Assembly: GCF_003323715.1 (NCBI RefSeq)
Contig: NZ_QOIN01000036.1
Coordinates: 224,923 to 288,922 of the forward strand
Source: Streptomyces diacarni
Lineage (GTDB): Bacteria > Actinomycetota > Actinomycetes > Streptomycetales > Streptomycetaceae
Direction: 5' to 3'
DNA: 64,000 bases
Both the position numbers and the translations under genes were made by a program. Below the pieces are notes generated by a model. It ran no database searches. It saw nothing but the letters and a program-made list of their open reading frames with translations, and was not told the origin of the DNA. Below are positions 1 through 8,134 of the stretch, in pieces (within the stretch, counting starts at the first letter, position 1; each line of letters opens with the position of its first letter).

Positions 1-140
1 CACCACAGGCCGTCCTCCGGCGCCGCGCGCTCCGCCTCGCGGCGGAGGCGGCTCGGCAGGAAGAGCCGCAGCGTGCGGGGCACCCGGACACGGAGCCCGG
101 CGTTCCCGGCGGACTCCGCCGGCTGACGCGGCCCGCTCAC
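1..140 (-). CDS. Partial N-terminus of a protein resembling Mut7-C domain proteins
   Basis: Only about 46 codons are inside the window; the gene continues past base 1. The GTG start overlaps the TGA of the acylphosphatase gene by four bases (GTGA), which indicates translational coupling and supports the start. The visible residues read as a charged strand followed by LRLFLPSRLR. This recalls the ubiquitin-like N-terminus of Mut7-C RNase-type proteins, but too little is present to be sure. Codon use matches its neighbours. Confidence 0.42.
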   Translation of the reverse strand, partial: MSGPRQPAESAGNAGLRVRVPRTLRLFLPSRLRREAERAAPEDGLW

Positions 141-439
141 CCGTCCGCCGCCCCCGGCCCGGCGGTGGGCCGCACCTGGAACGCGGAGTGCCCGCGCGGC
201 TCCCGGTCGGTGACGGTCACCTCCTCGACGACCGCCGCCGTGGGGCCCTCACGGGCCCACTCCACCAGCGCGTCCACCGCCTGCGGCTCGCCCTCGAAGA
301 CCGCCTCGACGGTGCTGTCGGCGCGGTTGCGGACCCACCCGGTGACGCCGCGCGCGGCCGCCGTCCGGCGGCAGGTGTCCCGGAAGAACACGCCCTGCAC
401 CTGCCCCGTCACGCTCACGTGCTTCGCCGCCACAGCCAT
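137..439 (-). CDS. Acylphosphatase
   Basis: A 100-residue protein, the usual size for a complete acylphosphatase, a cytosolic enzyme that hydrolyses acyl phosphates. The family signature GQVQGVFFR is at residues 12-20 and gives the phosphate-binding loop and Arg20. GWVRN places the catalytic Asn at residue 38. A longer open frame extends upstream, but ATG at 439 has a GGAGAG ribosome site a few bases before it and begins exactly where the fold should. It is first in a coupled pair: its stop overlaps the start of the partial downstream gene. Confidence 0.9.
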   Translation of the reverse strand: MAVAAKHVSVTGQVQGVFFRDTCRRTAAARGVTGWVRNRADSTVEAVFEGEPQAVDALVEWAREGPTAAVVEEVTVTDREPRGHSAFQVRPTAGPGAADG

Positions 440-533
440 AGGCACTCTCCGCGCTCCTCGTCCCTCGCCCCCATGGTCGCGCGGAGCGGCTGCGCGGGCA
501 TCGCGGCCGGGGGAGCGTACGGCCGGGTCGGAT

Positions 534-885
534 GACGCCGACGGTGTGCCCGCCGCCCTGGCGGCGCTCGTCGACGCCGCGACCGTGCGGTAACTGCGCA
601 TCGGTCACCACGCGCCCGTGCTCCTGGTGCATACCGCGACCGCGCCCAGCGCGGTGCCGGCCTGCCTGCTGTGCTTCCGGCCGAGGTGTGGCGGGCGAGC
701 CTGGCCGCCGCGTGGGCCGCCACGGTCGCCCTCACCCTCACCAACGCCGTCGCACCCGGCGACCGCTCCACCGCGATGAGCACGTCATCAAGTCTGCCGA
801 CACGGCCGACGATTCGTTCGAGCGCACCGGGAACCGTGACGCGCTCGCCGCTGCCCACTTGGCCGCCGACTTGATCGACGTCTCG
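534..885 (+). pseudogene. Decayed C-terminal part of a questin oxidase-like (DUF4243) gene
   Basis: Three consecutive pieces in three different frames read like one protein. Piece one is ALVDAATVR, then a TAA at 591 where the family normally has Tyr, then HHAPVLLVHTATAPSAV. Piece two, in another frame from about 665, is LPAEVWRASLAAAWAATVAL. Piece three, in a third frame from about 775, is DEHVIKSADTADDSFERTG followed by DALAAAHLAADLID. The order matches the C-terminal third of questin oxidase family proteins as I know them. One in-frame stop and two frameshifts argue for a dead gene. No start or N-terminal part is visible between the acylphosphatase and this remnant. Confidence 0.6.
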
Positions 886-969
886 CGATGGCGGCCGCCC
901 GGGACGGCCGCCGCCGGCCCGGAACGTCGTGTCGTTGCGCATGCGCAAGTCTCACGCAAGAATAACCAG

Positions 970-986
970 ATACCGCCCAGGGGTAT
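970..986. promoter_or_regulatory. CsoR-like palindrome upstream of the tautomerase-YHS gene
   Basis: ATACC-GCCCAGG-GGTAT has perfect 5-bp arms around a G/C-rich spacer and ends 39 bases before the ATG at 1026. The form (ATACC, G/C core, GGTAT) resembles operators of the CsoR/CstR/RcnR family of metal or sulfur sensors. The downstream protein ends in a cysteine-bearing YHS-like domain, which fits metal control. The assignment is inferred from shape only; no csoR gene is in the window. Confidence 0.42.
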
Positions 987-1025
987 AGCGGCGATGGAGT
1001 GTCCAGACATCAATGGAGGAGCCGG

Positions 1026-1655
1026 ATGTTTCTCATAGAGATCACCTGTCCGCGCGGCGCGTTGAGCGATGACGACCGGAGAGAACTCGCCGCCGACGTT
1101 TGCCAGGTGCTGGTCGGCGCCGAGGAAGGCGTGGCGGAGGAGACCATGCGCCGGGCCCGCGCGATGATGCACGTCGGCTTCCGCGAGCTCGACGGTTGGA
1201 CCACCGGTGATGGTCCGTGGATGCCCGGGAGCGCACCGCCACTGTGGGTCACGCTCACGGTGCCGGAGGCGTGGCGCGCCGAGATGTCGCGGACCACCAT
1301 CGGCATGGTGCGCCGTGCGGTGCGCCGCCTCGATCGTTCGCACGGCTGGCAGCGCCCGGAGGGCCATCTGTGGATCAACGTCGTCGGCATCGTCGACGGG
1401 AGCATCGGCATGGACGGCAAACCTGGCACCGCCGACGACGTCGTCGGCCGGATGACCGCTGAGTACCGGGCGCAGGCCGATGCCGCGAACGCCGACCTTC
1501 CCGAAGGCGTCACGATCGACCCCATGTGCGGCATGCGCGTGCGACTGGGACGGGGCGCCTTTACTCTCGAGCACGCGGGCCGGACGATGGGTTTCTGCGC
1601 GAAGAGTTGCCGCGCGGCATACGCCCGCGAGCACGGACTGTCTGCTCCCGCCTGA
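1026..1655 (+). CDS. Tautomerase-like domain fused to a YHS-type cysteine domain
   Basis: A 209-residue protein. Residues 1 to about 150 resemble the 4-oxalocrotonate tautomerase superfamily (two beta-alpha-beta repeats, e.g. HLWINVVGIVDGSIGMDG), but no proline follows the initiator Met, so classical Pro-1 chemistry is unlikely. Residues 165-205 form a YHS/TRASH-like domain: DPMCGM with Cys168, then FCAKSC with Cys191 and Cys195. These motifs occur in copper and heavy-metal proteins. ATG 1026 is preceded by GGAGGA. The palindrome just upstream looks like a CsoR operator, so a metal-responsive role is plausible but unproven. Confidence 0.72.
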   Translation: MFLIEITCPRGALSDDDRRELAADVCQVLVGAEEGVAEETMRRARAMMHVGFRELDGWTTGDGPWMPGSAPPLWVTLTVPEAWRAEMSRTTIGMVRRAVRRLDRSHGWQRPEGHLWINVVGIVDGSIGMDGKPGTADDVVGRMTAEYRAQADAANADLPEGVTIDPMCGMRVRLGRGAFTLEHAGRTMGFCAKSCRAAYAREHGLSAPA

Positions 1656-2045
1656 GCGAGCCGTTGTCGAACTTCCCTGAGAACGTGCGGTCCGGTTCGG
1701 CGTCACCTCACGGGCGAGGAAGCGCAGAGCGGAAGTGGACAGATCGACCCCGGCCGGGCCTCGCGGTGCGCAACGCGGTGGGCCGCGCGGTCGGTCGCAC
1801 GAACGGGATCGCCTCTCGCGAAGCCGCGAACCGGTAGACCCAGCCCGCACCGACCGCTCACCGGTCGGTGTGCAGCTCCCCTGTAGCTCCCAACCGGGCC
1901 GGCGCCGCCATGTCCGACGAGCCCGACTCGGCGTGGTAGGCCATCGCCGATGCGGCAGGCCGACCGCTGTCGGCCTCACCCACCGTTCCCGCGCCCGCCA
2001 CGACACGGGTGCTGCGTGCCATGTCGGGGTTTTTCGCTGCGGTCC
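1656..2045. other. Gene-free stretch with one hairpin
   Basis: I see no convincing gene here. A minus-strand frame of about 54 codons from 2022 has no ribosome site or recognisable motif. A stem of 8 bp (CACCGACC/GGTCGGTG, 1848-1870, 7-base loop) lies between the ends of the convergent neighbours and may act as a terminator, though no T-run follows. Confidence 0.5.
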
Positions 2046-2270
2046 TCAGCCGTCCAGTTGCCTGTTGTGGAGGGCGTTGAGGAAGTGCGTCCACTGGGTG
2101 GTGGGGAAGGTGAGCACCGTGCCGGTGGGGGCCGTCTTGGTGTCGCGGACCGGAACGATGCCCGCCGTGGCGGCACCCGTGCCGACCTCCACGCAACTGC
2201 CGCCGCTGCCGTTGCTGTAGCTGCTCTTACGCCACTCAACCGCGCTCAAGCCAAGGTGGCTGTGTGCCAT
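2046..2270 (-). CDS. DUF397 domain protein
   Basis: A 74-residue protein with the hallmark of streptomycete DUF397 proteins: WRKSSYSNGSGGSCVEVG near the N-terminus, then VPVRDTK, and TQWTHFLNAL close to the end. Such proteins are encoded next to DUF5753 XRE regulators and often an RsbW-like ATPase, sets linked in Streptomyces to development (WhiJ-type loci). Its start lies inside the 3' end of the regulator gene, with a 35-bp overlap, so the two are translated together. The biochemical role of the family is unknown. Confidence 0.88.
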   Translation of the reverse strand: MAHSHLGLSAVEWRKSSYSNGSGGSCVEVGTGAATAGIVPVRDTKTAPTGTVLTFPTTQWTHFLNALHNRQLDG

Positions 2271-3105
2271 TTCGGTAATCCTCTGCTGCGCTCAGAATCA
2301 TGGCCAGGGAGGCCCCCGGCGACAGTGCGAAGGCCCTCAGAAGATCGTACGACCTTCGGTACTCCGCTACGAGGGCTGGATCGTCGATGACCTCGCCACT
2401 GTGCAAGCCTTCTGTGTAGACGAGGGCGGGCGCATCGGCGAAGGTCATGATCGCGGTCATCCCCGTCAGGAAAGGATGCGGTCCCGCGTTCCCCGGAACG
2501 ACCTGCGGAACGATCCGGCGCCTCTGTGCCGAGTCGGCGATATGCGCGAGTTGTTCGGCCATCTCGGCTGCGCCGAGTAGGGGCTGCCGGATCACGTTCT
2601 CATGCATGATGACCCAGAACAGTGGTTGCTTCGGGGCGCCGTCGAGAAGTCGAGCGCGAGACAGGCGACCGTTCACCTTCGTAGCTACCTCGTCCGGCGA
2701 CTCCAAAGGGTGGGTCGCTTCGACCACGGCCCGGGCGTATGCCTCTGTCTGCAACACACCTGGCAGGAGAACGGAACTCCATTCCTCAATGCTCAAGGCC
2801 TTGGTTTCGACCTCCAACACTTGCTCGAAGTACGGGGCGTGCCCTCTCCGTCGTGCGCGGCGCACATCCTCACAGCGGCGGGTGAAGAACCCGTCCGTCT
2901 TGAGGGCTCGGTCCACGTGTTCCGCCAGATCCAGCGGCATGCGGCGTTCGCCGCGTTCGATCTCGCTCAGGTGGCTGTAGCCGTAGAAGCTGCCCTCCAC
3001 CAGTTGTTGCTGGGTCATTCCGGCCTGCTCGCGCTGCCAGCGCAACTCCGCACCGTAGAAGGTGGGGACGCCCACTGAGCCGTCGATGTCTTTTGGTCCT
3101 GGCAC
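2236..3105 (-). CDS. XRE-family regulator with DUF5753 C-terminal domain
   Basis: A 289-residue protein. Residues about 18-75 form an XRE helix-turn-helix (LRWQREQAGMTQQQLVEGS, then YSHLSEIERGERR). Residues about 95-275 are the DUF5753 domain, recognised by LPGVLQTEAYARAVV, a run of Arg/Leu-rich helix, and the late segment AEYRRSYDLLRAFALSP. The GTG start at 3105 is the best in-frame choice before the HTH. It overlaps the DUF397 gene downstream and is divergent from the small gene and ATPase at 3285-3976, the usual arrangement for WhiJ-like regulatory sets. Confidence 0.88.
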   Translation of the reverse strand: MPGPKDIDGSVGVPTFYGAELRWQREQAGMTQQQLVEGSFYGYSHLSEIERGERRMPLDLAEHVDRALKTDGFFTRRCEDVRRARRRGHAPYFEQVLEVETKALSIEEWSSVLLPGVLQTEAYARAVVEATHPLESPDEVATKVNGRLSRARLLDGAPKQPLFWVIMHENVIRQPLLGAAEMAEQLAHIADSAQRRRIVPQVVPGNAGPHPFLTGMTAIMTFADAPALVYTEGLHSGEVIDDPALVAEYRRSYDLLRAFALSPGASLAMILSAAEDYRNGTQPPWLERG

Positions 3106-3284
3106 GGTTCACCGCCGAGAGTTGGTGGCTGTTTTCGTTCGGGTGGGGCCATTCCCGGTGGGTCCGTAATGGGACGTCGCTGATGGGCGGTTCGCTCGCG
3201 GGAGCCCGATACGCGGCAACGCTACCCGCACTGGGGTCATGGTGTGAGGGGTCCGTCACACACTGCTCAGGAAAGGTGCGACAT

Positions 3285-3530
3285 ATGAACGAACATGCGT
3301 ACAGCCGATCGAGGAATGTCGAGGAATGCGTTGCGGGGCTGCATGAGGCCCTTCGTGCGCACGGGCTGACGTTGCCGTCTCTCGGGGTCGATCCGGTGAC
3401 GTACGCCGGGTACAGGCCCGATCCGCTGATCGCGCTCGGCAACTGCAACGTCGACACGGTGCGCGCTCTGACGGCCGTACTGCGCGCCGCTGCGGCGGAG
3501 GGTCGAGCCGAGGGGCAGGCCGAGGGGTGA
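3285..3530 (+). CDS. Small hypothetical protein coupled to an anti-sigma-like ATPase
   Basis: An 81-residue soluble protein that I do not assign to a named family. ATG 3285 is chosen over a longer frame because GAAAGG lies about 9 bases upstream. The sequence is helical with a conserved-looking centre (LPSLGVDPVTYAGYRPDPLI) and an Ala/Glu-rich tail. Its TGA overlaps the GTG of the next gene by four bases, so it probably acts with that ATPase in the XRE-DUF397 set. Confidence 0.68.
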   Translation: MNEHAYSRSRNVEECVAGLHEALRAHGLTLPSLGVDPVTYAGYRPDPLIALGNCNVDTVRALTAVLRAAAAEGRAEGQAEG

Positions 3531-3976
3531 GGTGGCAGGTGTGGCGGGTCGCCACGGCCCCGCAGCGGCCGGCGCTGTCCCTCGCGGTGCTGGCGCGGGC
3601 CGCCGACGTCGGCGCGGTGCGCCACGAGGTGGCCGCGCACTGCACGCGGTGGGGCGCGCCGCGTGCGGTGGCCGACGCGGCGGCGCTCTGTGTCGGCGAG
3701 TTGCTCGCCAATGTCGTCGTGCACGTGGGGGAGGCGGCTCCGGCGACCGTACGGGTCGTGTGGTGCGGCGGTGGGCGGCTGCGGATCGCGGTCAGCGATT
3801 CCGACCCGCGTCCGCTGCCTGTGCTGCTGGCCGCCGCGCCGGAGGCCGAGTCCGGCAGGGGGGTCGCTCTGATCGAGGCGTTCGCGCTGCGCTGGGGTGT
3901 GGAGCAGGGGGCTTACACGAAGACGGTGTGGTGCGAGTTGAGTGCCACGTGTCCGCCGGGCGGGAGCTGTTGTTGA
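3527..3976 (+). CDS. RsbW-like ATP-binding (HATPase_c) regulatory protein
   Basis: A 149-residue single-domain GHKL ATPase. The N box is in ALCVGELLANVVVHVG (Asn near residue 66), the G1-like part is VSDSDPRPLP and the G2-like part is ESGRGVALIEAFALRWG. It has no phosphoacceptor or sensor region, as in anti-sigma factor kinases of the RsbW/SpoIIAB class. It starts at GTG 3527, overlapping the upstream stop, and is divergent from the XRE/DUF397 pair. Its partner is unknown; the immediate neighbours are the best candidates. Confidence 0.82.
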   Translation: MRWQVWRVATAPQRPALSLAVLARAADVGAVRHEVAAHCTRWGAPRAVADAAALCVGELLANVVVHVGEAAPATVRVVWCGGGRLRIAVSDSDPRPLPVLLAAAPEAESGRGVALIEAFALRWGVEQGAYTKTVWCELSATCPPGGSCC

Positions 3977-4094
3977 CAGGTGTTATCGCCGCGCCCACTC
4001 TTAGCTGCGCCGTGTACATGCCATCTTCACCTCGACTGGGTGGCATACGGCCCCGAGACGGTGAGGGAGTGGCGCATGGCAGCCCAGCGGTCCT

Positions 4095-5180
4095 GTGACG
4101 GCGTCAGTAGGCGGACGGTACTGGCAGGGGTCCGGGGGAGTGGGCGCGGCCGCCGTGCTGGGCGGCGGCGCCGTGGCGCAGCCGGCGTGGGCCGCCGCGC
4201 CCGCCGCCGAGAAGCTGCCGCTGCCCGACAAGGCCGAGCTGACCGTGCTGCTGACCGGGGACGCCGGTACCGGCGGGGACGGTCAGTGGGCCGTCGCCGA
4301 CGCGGCCCGCGCGCTGTGCGAGCGGCGCGGGGTGGACCTGGCGATCGGGCTCGGGGACAACATCTACGAGAACGGCCCCGAGAGCGACACGGACGACGAG
4401 TTCCAGAGCAAGTTCGAGCGGCCCAACACGGGGATCGACGTGCCCTGGCTGATGGTGCTGGGCAACCACGACACCAGCGGGATCATCCCGGGCAGCGGCG
4501 GGTGGCCTTCGCGGGGCGACCACGAGGTGGCCTACCACCGGCACTCGGCGCGCTGGTACATGCCGGACCGGCACTACACGGTCGCCGTCCCGGCCGGGAG
4601 CGGCGAACCCGTGGCCGAGTTCTTCGCCGTGGACACCACTCCGCTGTCCTCCTACGTGCTCCAGACCGACCCGGAGTACTACTGGGACGGGCCTTTCGCC
4701 CGCAGGCAGCGCGCCTGGCTGGAGAAGTCGCTCGCGGCCTCCCGCGCCCGCTGGAAGTTCGTCTTCGCCCACCACCCGCTGCGCAACAACGGCACGCACC
4801 GCAACGCGGGGGAGTACGAGGGCGTCTCCTGCGGCGACTACCTCAGCGGAAAACACGTCGAGGAGCTGTACGAGGAGGTGGTCGTGGGCCGGGCGGAGTT
4901 CCTGCTGGCCGGGCACGACCACTCCCTGCAGATCCTCGACACGGCCGGCACCTACCGGGGTACGCAGCAGATCGTGTGCGGTGCCGCGGCGAAGACCTCG
5001 GGGCGGGCGGACGAGCCGAGCAACAAGGCGTTCTGGGAGGCCTACGACAGCCTCGGTTTCATGCTGCTGACCGTCAACGCGCGGCAGGTCGTCATCGACG
5101 CCTACACCGTCGACCCGGGCACGCACGAATACAGCCACGCTTACCAGCACATCCGCACGGAGCGGCTGCCCGCCGCCTGA
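4095..5180 (+). CDS. Secreted purple acid phosphatase-like metallophosphoesterase (frameshift in signal peptide)
   Basis: The 361-residue open frame carries the calcineurin-like metal motifs in order: LLTGDAGTGG (about 51-60), GLGDNIYENG (about 83-92), LGNHD (about 119), FAHHPLRNNG (about 235) and LAGHDHSLQ (about 271). This fits a periplasmic or extracellular tartrate-resistant-type phosphatase. The natural start is probably ATG 4076, preceded by GAGGGAG: that frame reads SRRTVLAGV, a twin-arginine motif, but continues as junk. The hydrophobic part (GGVGAAAVLGGGAVA) is in the present frame. One extra base near 4131-4137 would explain this, as mutation or sequencing error. A TTGACA hexamer overlaps the preceding gene's stop at 3973. 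Confidence 0.82.
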   Translation: MTASVGGRYWQGSGGVGAAAVLGGGAVAQPAWAAAPAAEKLPLPDKAELTVLLTGDAGTGGDGQWAVADAARALCERRGVDLAIGLGDNIYENGPESDTDDEFQSKFERPNTGIDVPWLMVLGNHDTSGIIPGSGGWPSRGDHEVAYHRHSARWYMPDRHYTVAVPAGSGEPVAEFFAVDTTPLSSYVLQTDPEYYWDGPFARRQRAWLEKSLAASRARWKFVFAHHPLRNNGTHRNAGEYEGVSCGDYLSGKHVEELYEEVVVGRAEFLLAGHDHSLQILDTAGTYRGTQQIVCGAAAKTSGRADEPSNKAFWEAYDSLGFMLLTVNARQVVIDAYTVDPGTHEYSHAYQHIRTERLPAA

Positions 5181-5275
5181 CCGGTCCGCCCCTGGCACGG
5201 CAGGGCACGCCAGCCGTCGGCACCGCCCGGCCGCCGGATTCACACTTCGTCATCCACTGCGCATAGGTTGACCGG

Positions 5276-7024
5276 ATGGTGGACGGGACGCGGGCGACGG
5301 CCGGACAAGGTGCGGCATCCCGAGAAGGCGCGGCATCCCGAGAAGGCGCGGCATCCGGACAAGACGCGGCATCCGAGCAGCCGACAGCGGCGGCGGGGGC
5401 GGCTCCCGCGCGCCCTGGGCTGGCGCGGTCTTCGCTGGTGATGGCCGCGGGCACCGTCGTCTCGCGGGCCACCGGGCTCGTCCGGCAGGTGCTCCAGGCC
5501 GCCGCGCTCGGCACCGGGCTGCTCGCCAGCACCTACAACACGGCCAACACCGTGCCCACGAGCCTCTACACGCTGCTGATCGGAGGCGCGCTCAACGCGG
5601 TGCTGGTGCCGCAGCTCGTACGGGCGCGCGCCACCCACCGCGACGGCGGGGCGGCGTACGAGCAGCGGCTGGTCACCCTCGTCGTCACCGTGCTCGCCGT
5701 CGGCACGCTGCTCGCCGTGTGGGCCGCGCCCGGCATCGTCGGCCTCTACATGCGGGACACGCCCGCCAACCACGAGGCGTTCGAACTGACCGTCGTCTTC
5801 GCCAGGTTCCTGCTGCCTCAGATCTTCTTCTACGGACTGTTCGGGATGCTGGGCCAGGTGCTCAACGCGCGCGAGAGATTCGGCGCGATGATGTGGACGC
5901 CGATCCTCAACAACGCCGTGCTCATCGCCATGTTCGGCGCCTATCTGACCATGATGACCGTGCCGGACCGCGTCGCCGACATCACCGCGGGCCAGGTGCG
6001 GCTCCTCGGCCTCGGCACCACCGCGGGCATCGCCCTCCAGGCGGTGGCTCTGATCCCGTTCGTGCGCGCGGCCGGCTTCCGCTTCCGGCCGCGCTTCGAC
6101 TGGCGCGGCACCGGGCTCGGCAGCAGCGCGCACGCCGCCAAGTGGACGCTGCTGTTCGTGCTGGCCAACCAGGTCTCGCTGACCGTCGTCACCAACTACG
6201 CCAACGCGGCCGACCAACAACTCCCGCACGCGGGCGCCGGATACTCCGCCTACACCTACGCGCAGACCATCTGGATGCTGCCCCAGTCCGTCATCACCGT
6301 CTCCCTGGTGACCGCGCTGCTGCCGCGCATGAGCCTGGCCGTGGCCGAGGGACGCCTCGCCGACCTGCGCGGCCAACTGACGCGCGCGCTGCGGCTGACC
6401 GGCGCGCTCATCGTCCCCCTCGCCTTCCTCTTCCTCGCGCTGGGGCCGCAGCTCGCCGCGCTGCTGTTCGCCCACGGCGCCGCCGACGCGGAGTCCGCGC
6501 ACCCGCTGGGGCAGATGCTCCAGACCTTCGGGCTCGGGCTGATCCCGTTCTCGGCGCAGTACCTGCTGCTGCGCGGCTTCTACGCCTTCGAGGACACCCG
6601 GACGCCGTTTTGGGCGGCCTCCTTCATCGCGGCCGTGAACATCGCCCTGGCCACCGCCTGCCATCTGCTGCTGCCCGCGCGCTGGGCGGTGACCGGAATG
6701 GCCGCAGGCTACGCGCTCTCCTACGCCGCCGGACTGCTGCTCACCGCCTGGCTGCTGCGCCGCCGCCTGGCCGCGCCCCTGGACCCCGGCCGGCGCCTGA
6801 TCCGCTGCTACGGCCTGCTGGTGGTGGCCGCGGCCGTCGCGGCGGGGCTCGCCCGGGTGACGTCGGACGCGGCCGCGCACGCGCTGGGTGAGGGTACGGG
6901 CCCGACCGCCGCGGCACTCGGCGCGGGCACACTGGTGCTCGCGCTCGGCTACCTCGGGCTGGGACGGCTGCTGCGCGTACCGGAACTGCGCGGCCTCGCG
7001 GGCCGTTTGCGGGGGCGGGGCTGA
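5276..7024 (+). CDS. murJ: MurJ/MviN-family lipid II flippase
   Basis: A 582-residue polytopic membrane protein with about 14 predicted membrane segments. The start of the transmembrane domain (ARSSLVMAAGTVVSRATGLVRQ, about 48-69) and the following YNTANTVPTSLYTLLIGGALNAVLVP are characteristic of MurJ, which moves lipid-linked peptidoglycan precursor across the membrane. There is no fused cytoplasmic kinase domain as in mycobacterial MviN. The first 45 residues are a low-complexity cytoplasmic tail built from an 18-bp tandem repeat. It stands alone between the phosphatase and a sugar kinase gene. Confidence 0.88.
   Translation: MVDGTRATAGQGAASREGAASREGAASGQDAASEQPTAAAGAAPARPGLARSSLVMAAGTVVSRATGLVRQVLQAAALGTGLLASTYNTANTVPTSLYTLLIGGALNAVLVPQLVRARATHRDGGAAYEQRLVTLVVTVLAVGTLLAVWAAPGIVGLYMRDTPANHEAFELTVVFARFLLPQIFFYGLFGMLGQVLNARERFGAMMWTPILNNAVLIAMFGAYLTMMTVPDRVADITAGQVRLLGLGTTAGIALQAVALIPFVRAAGFRFRPRFDWRGTGLGSSAHAAKWTLLFVLANQVSLTVVTNYANAADQQLPHAGAGYSAYTYAQTIWMLPQSVITVSLVTALLPRMSLAVAEGRLADLRGQLTRALRLTGALIVPLAFLFLALGPQLAALLFAHGAADAESAHPLGQMLQTFGLGLIPFSAQYLLLRGFYAFEDTRTPFWAASFIAAVNIALATACHLLLPARWAVTGMAAGYALSYAAGLLLTAWLLRRRLAAPLDPGRRLIRCYGLLVVAAAVAAGLARVTSDAAAHALGEGTGPTAAALGAGTLVLALGYLGLGRLLRVPELRGLAGRLRGRG
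5309..5380 (+). repeat. Four 18-bp tandem repeats inside the murJ-like gene
   Basis: Four head-to-tail 18-base units of form GGYGCGGCATCCCGAGAA. The first two differ by one base and the last two are degenerate. In frame they encode GAASRE, GAASRE, GAASGQ and DAASEQ, so copy-number change would alter tail length without shifting the frame. Confidence 0.9.
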
Positions 7025-7157
7025 ACAGCGCCCGTGGGAGTGCGGCCGACGGGGCTCGAACGGGGGTCCGTAGGGTGGCGAGCCGACAGGGCGGGACAGC
7101 GCCCTGCACGGAACGCGGTGCCGGCCGCCTTCCGGGGGCAGACACGAAAGGGCCGAG

Positions 7158-8132
7158 ATGACCGCTGACCACCCCGTGGCCGTGCTGGGCGAATGCGTCG
7201 CCGACGCCTTCGTGGCACCGCGCACCACCCCGCCCTCCCCCGCGGCCGAGTCCCCGGCACCGCTCACGTTGGACGTCCACCCCGGCGGGGGGCCCGCCAA
7301 CACCGCGGTGGCGCTGGCCCGGCTGGGCACGCCCACCCGGTTTCTGGGACGGCTCTCGCACGACGTGTTCGGAAGGCTGTTCTCCGACCACCTCGCCGGC
7401 TCGGGCGTCGACCTGAGCCACGCGGTGCACGCGGCCGAACCCAGCACCCTCGCCGTCGCCGACCTGGCCGACGACGGCAGCGCCGACTACTCCTTCCACG
7501 CGCAGCAGACAGCCGACTGGCAGTGGACCGACGAGGAGCTGGCCCGCGCCGCCGACGCGCCGACGACCTGCCTGCACACCGGCTCCCTCGCCCTCGTCCA
7601 GCAGCCGGGCGGCGCCGCCGTCGAGCGCCTGCTGGCACGCGTGGGGCAGCGCGCCACCGTCTCCCTCGACCCCAACGTGCGGCCGCTGCTGGTCGATCCC
7701 GCCGTCTACCGCGAGGCGCTGCCCCGCTGGTGCGCGCTCGCCGACATCCTGCGCCTCTCCGACGACGACCTGGGCCACCTGCGCCCCGGCGCCACTCCGC
7801 GGGAGGCCGCGGACGCCTTCCACGCCGAGGGCACCGAGCTGGTGGTGGTCACCCTCGGCGGAGACGGCGTCATGGCCTCCCTCCGTGGCGAGAAGATCCA
7901 GGTTGCCGCGCCCACGACCCACGTGGTGGACACGGTCGGCGCGGGTGACTCCTTCATGGCGGGCTTCCTGCACTCCCTCCACGCCGTGGGAGCCCTCGGC
8001 GGCCGCCTGGAGGCGCTCACCCCGGAGCAGGTGCGCGACGCGCTGGCGTGGGGGGTGCGGGTGGCCGCGGCCGTCGTCGCCGTCCGCGGCGCGAACCCGC
8101 CCTGGGCGGCGGACCTGGACGGCGAGCGCTGA
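7158..8132 (+). CDS. PfkB-family carbohydrate kinase (fructokinase-like)
   Basis: A 324-residue ribokinase-type sugar kinase. The N-terminal substrate motif is HPGGGPANTAVALARLG (about 40-56), with FLGRLSHDVFG following. The ATP/anion-hole signature DTVGAGDSFMAGFL lies near residue 258 and contains the catalytic Asp. Length and motifs match fructokinase-like members, but the sugar cannot be read from the sequence. ATG 7158 is preceded by AAAGGG. It is convergent with the Nudix gene, leaving only two bases between the stop codons. Confidence 0.88.
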   Translation: MTADHPVAVLGECVADAFVAPRTTPPSPAAESPAPLTLDVHPGGGPANTAVALARLGTPTRFLGRLSHDVFGRLFSDHLAGSGVDLSHAVHAAEPSTLAVADLADDGSADYSFHAQQTADWQWTDEELARAADAPTTCLHTGSLALVQQPGGAAVERLLARVGQRATVSLDPNVRPLLVDPAVYREALPRWCALADILRLSDDDLGHLRPGATPREAADAFHAEGTELVVVTLGGDGVMASLRGEKIQVAAPTTHVVDTVGAGDSFMAGFLHSLHAVGALGGRLEALTPEQVRDALAWGVRVAAAVVAVRGANPPWAADLDGER

Positions 8133-8134
8133 GT

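Noticed and set aside
1858..2022. Small minus-strand gene of about 54 codons
   Set aside because: No ribosome site or recognised motif, and it overlaps a likely terminator hairpin.
5240..7447. 735-codon open frame on the strand opposite murJ
   Set aside because: Its translation is Arg/Gly/His-rich with no motifs and mirrors third-position G/C of the murJ and kinase genes; it is a high-G+C shadow.
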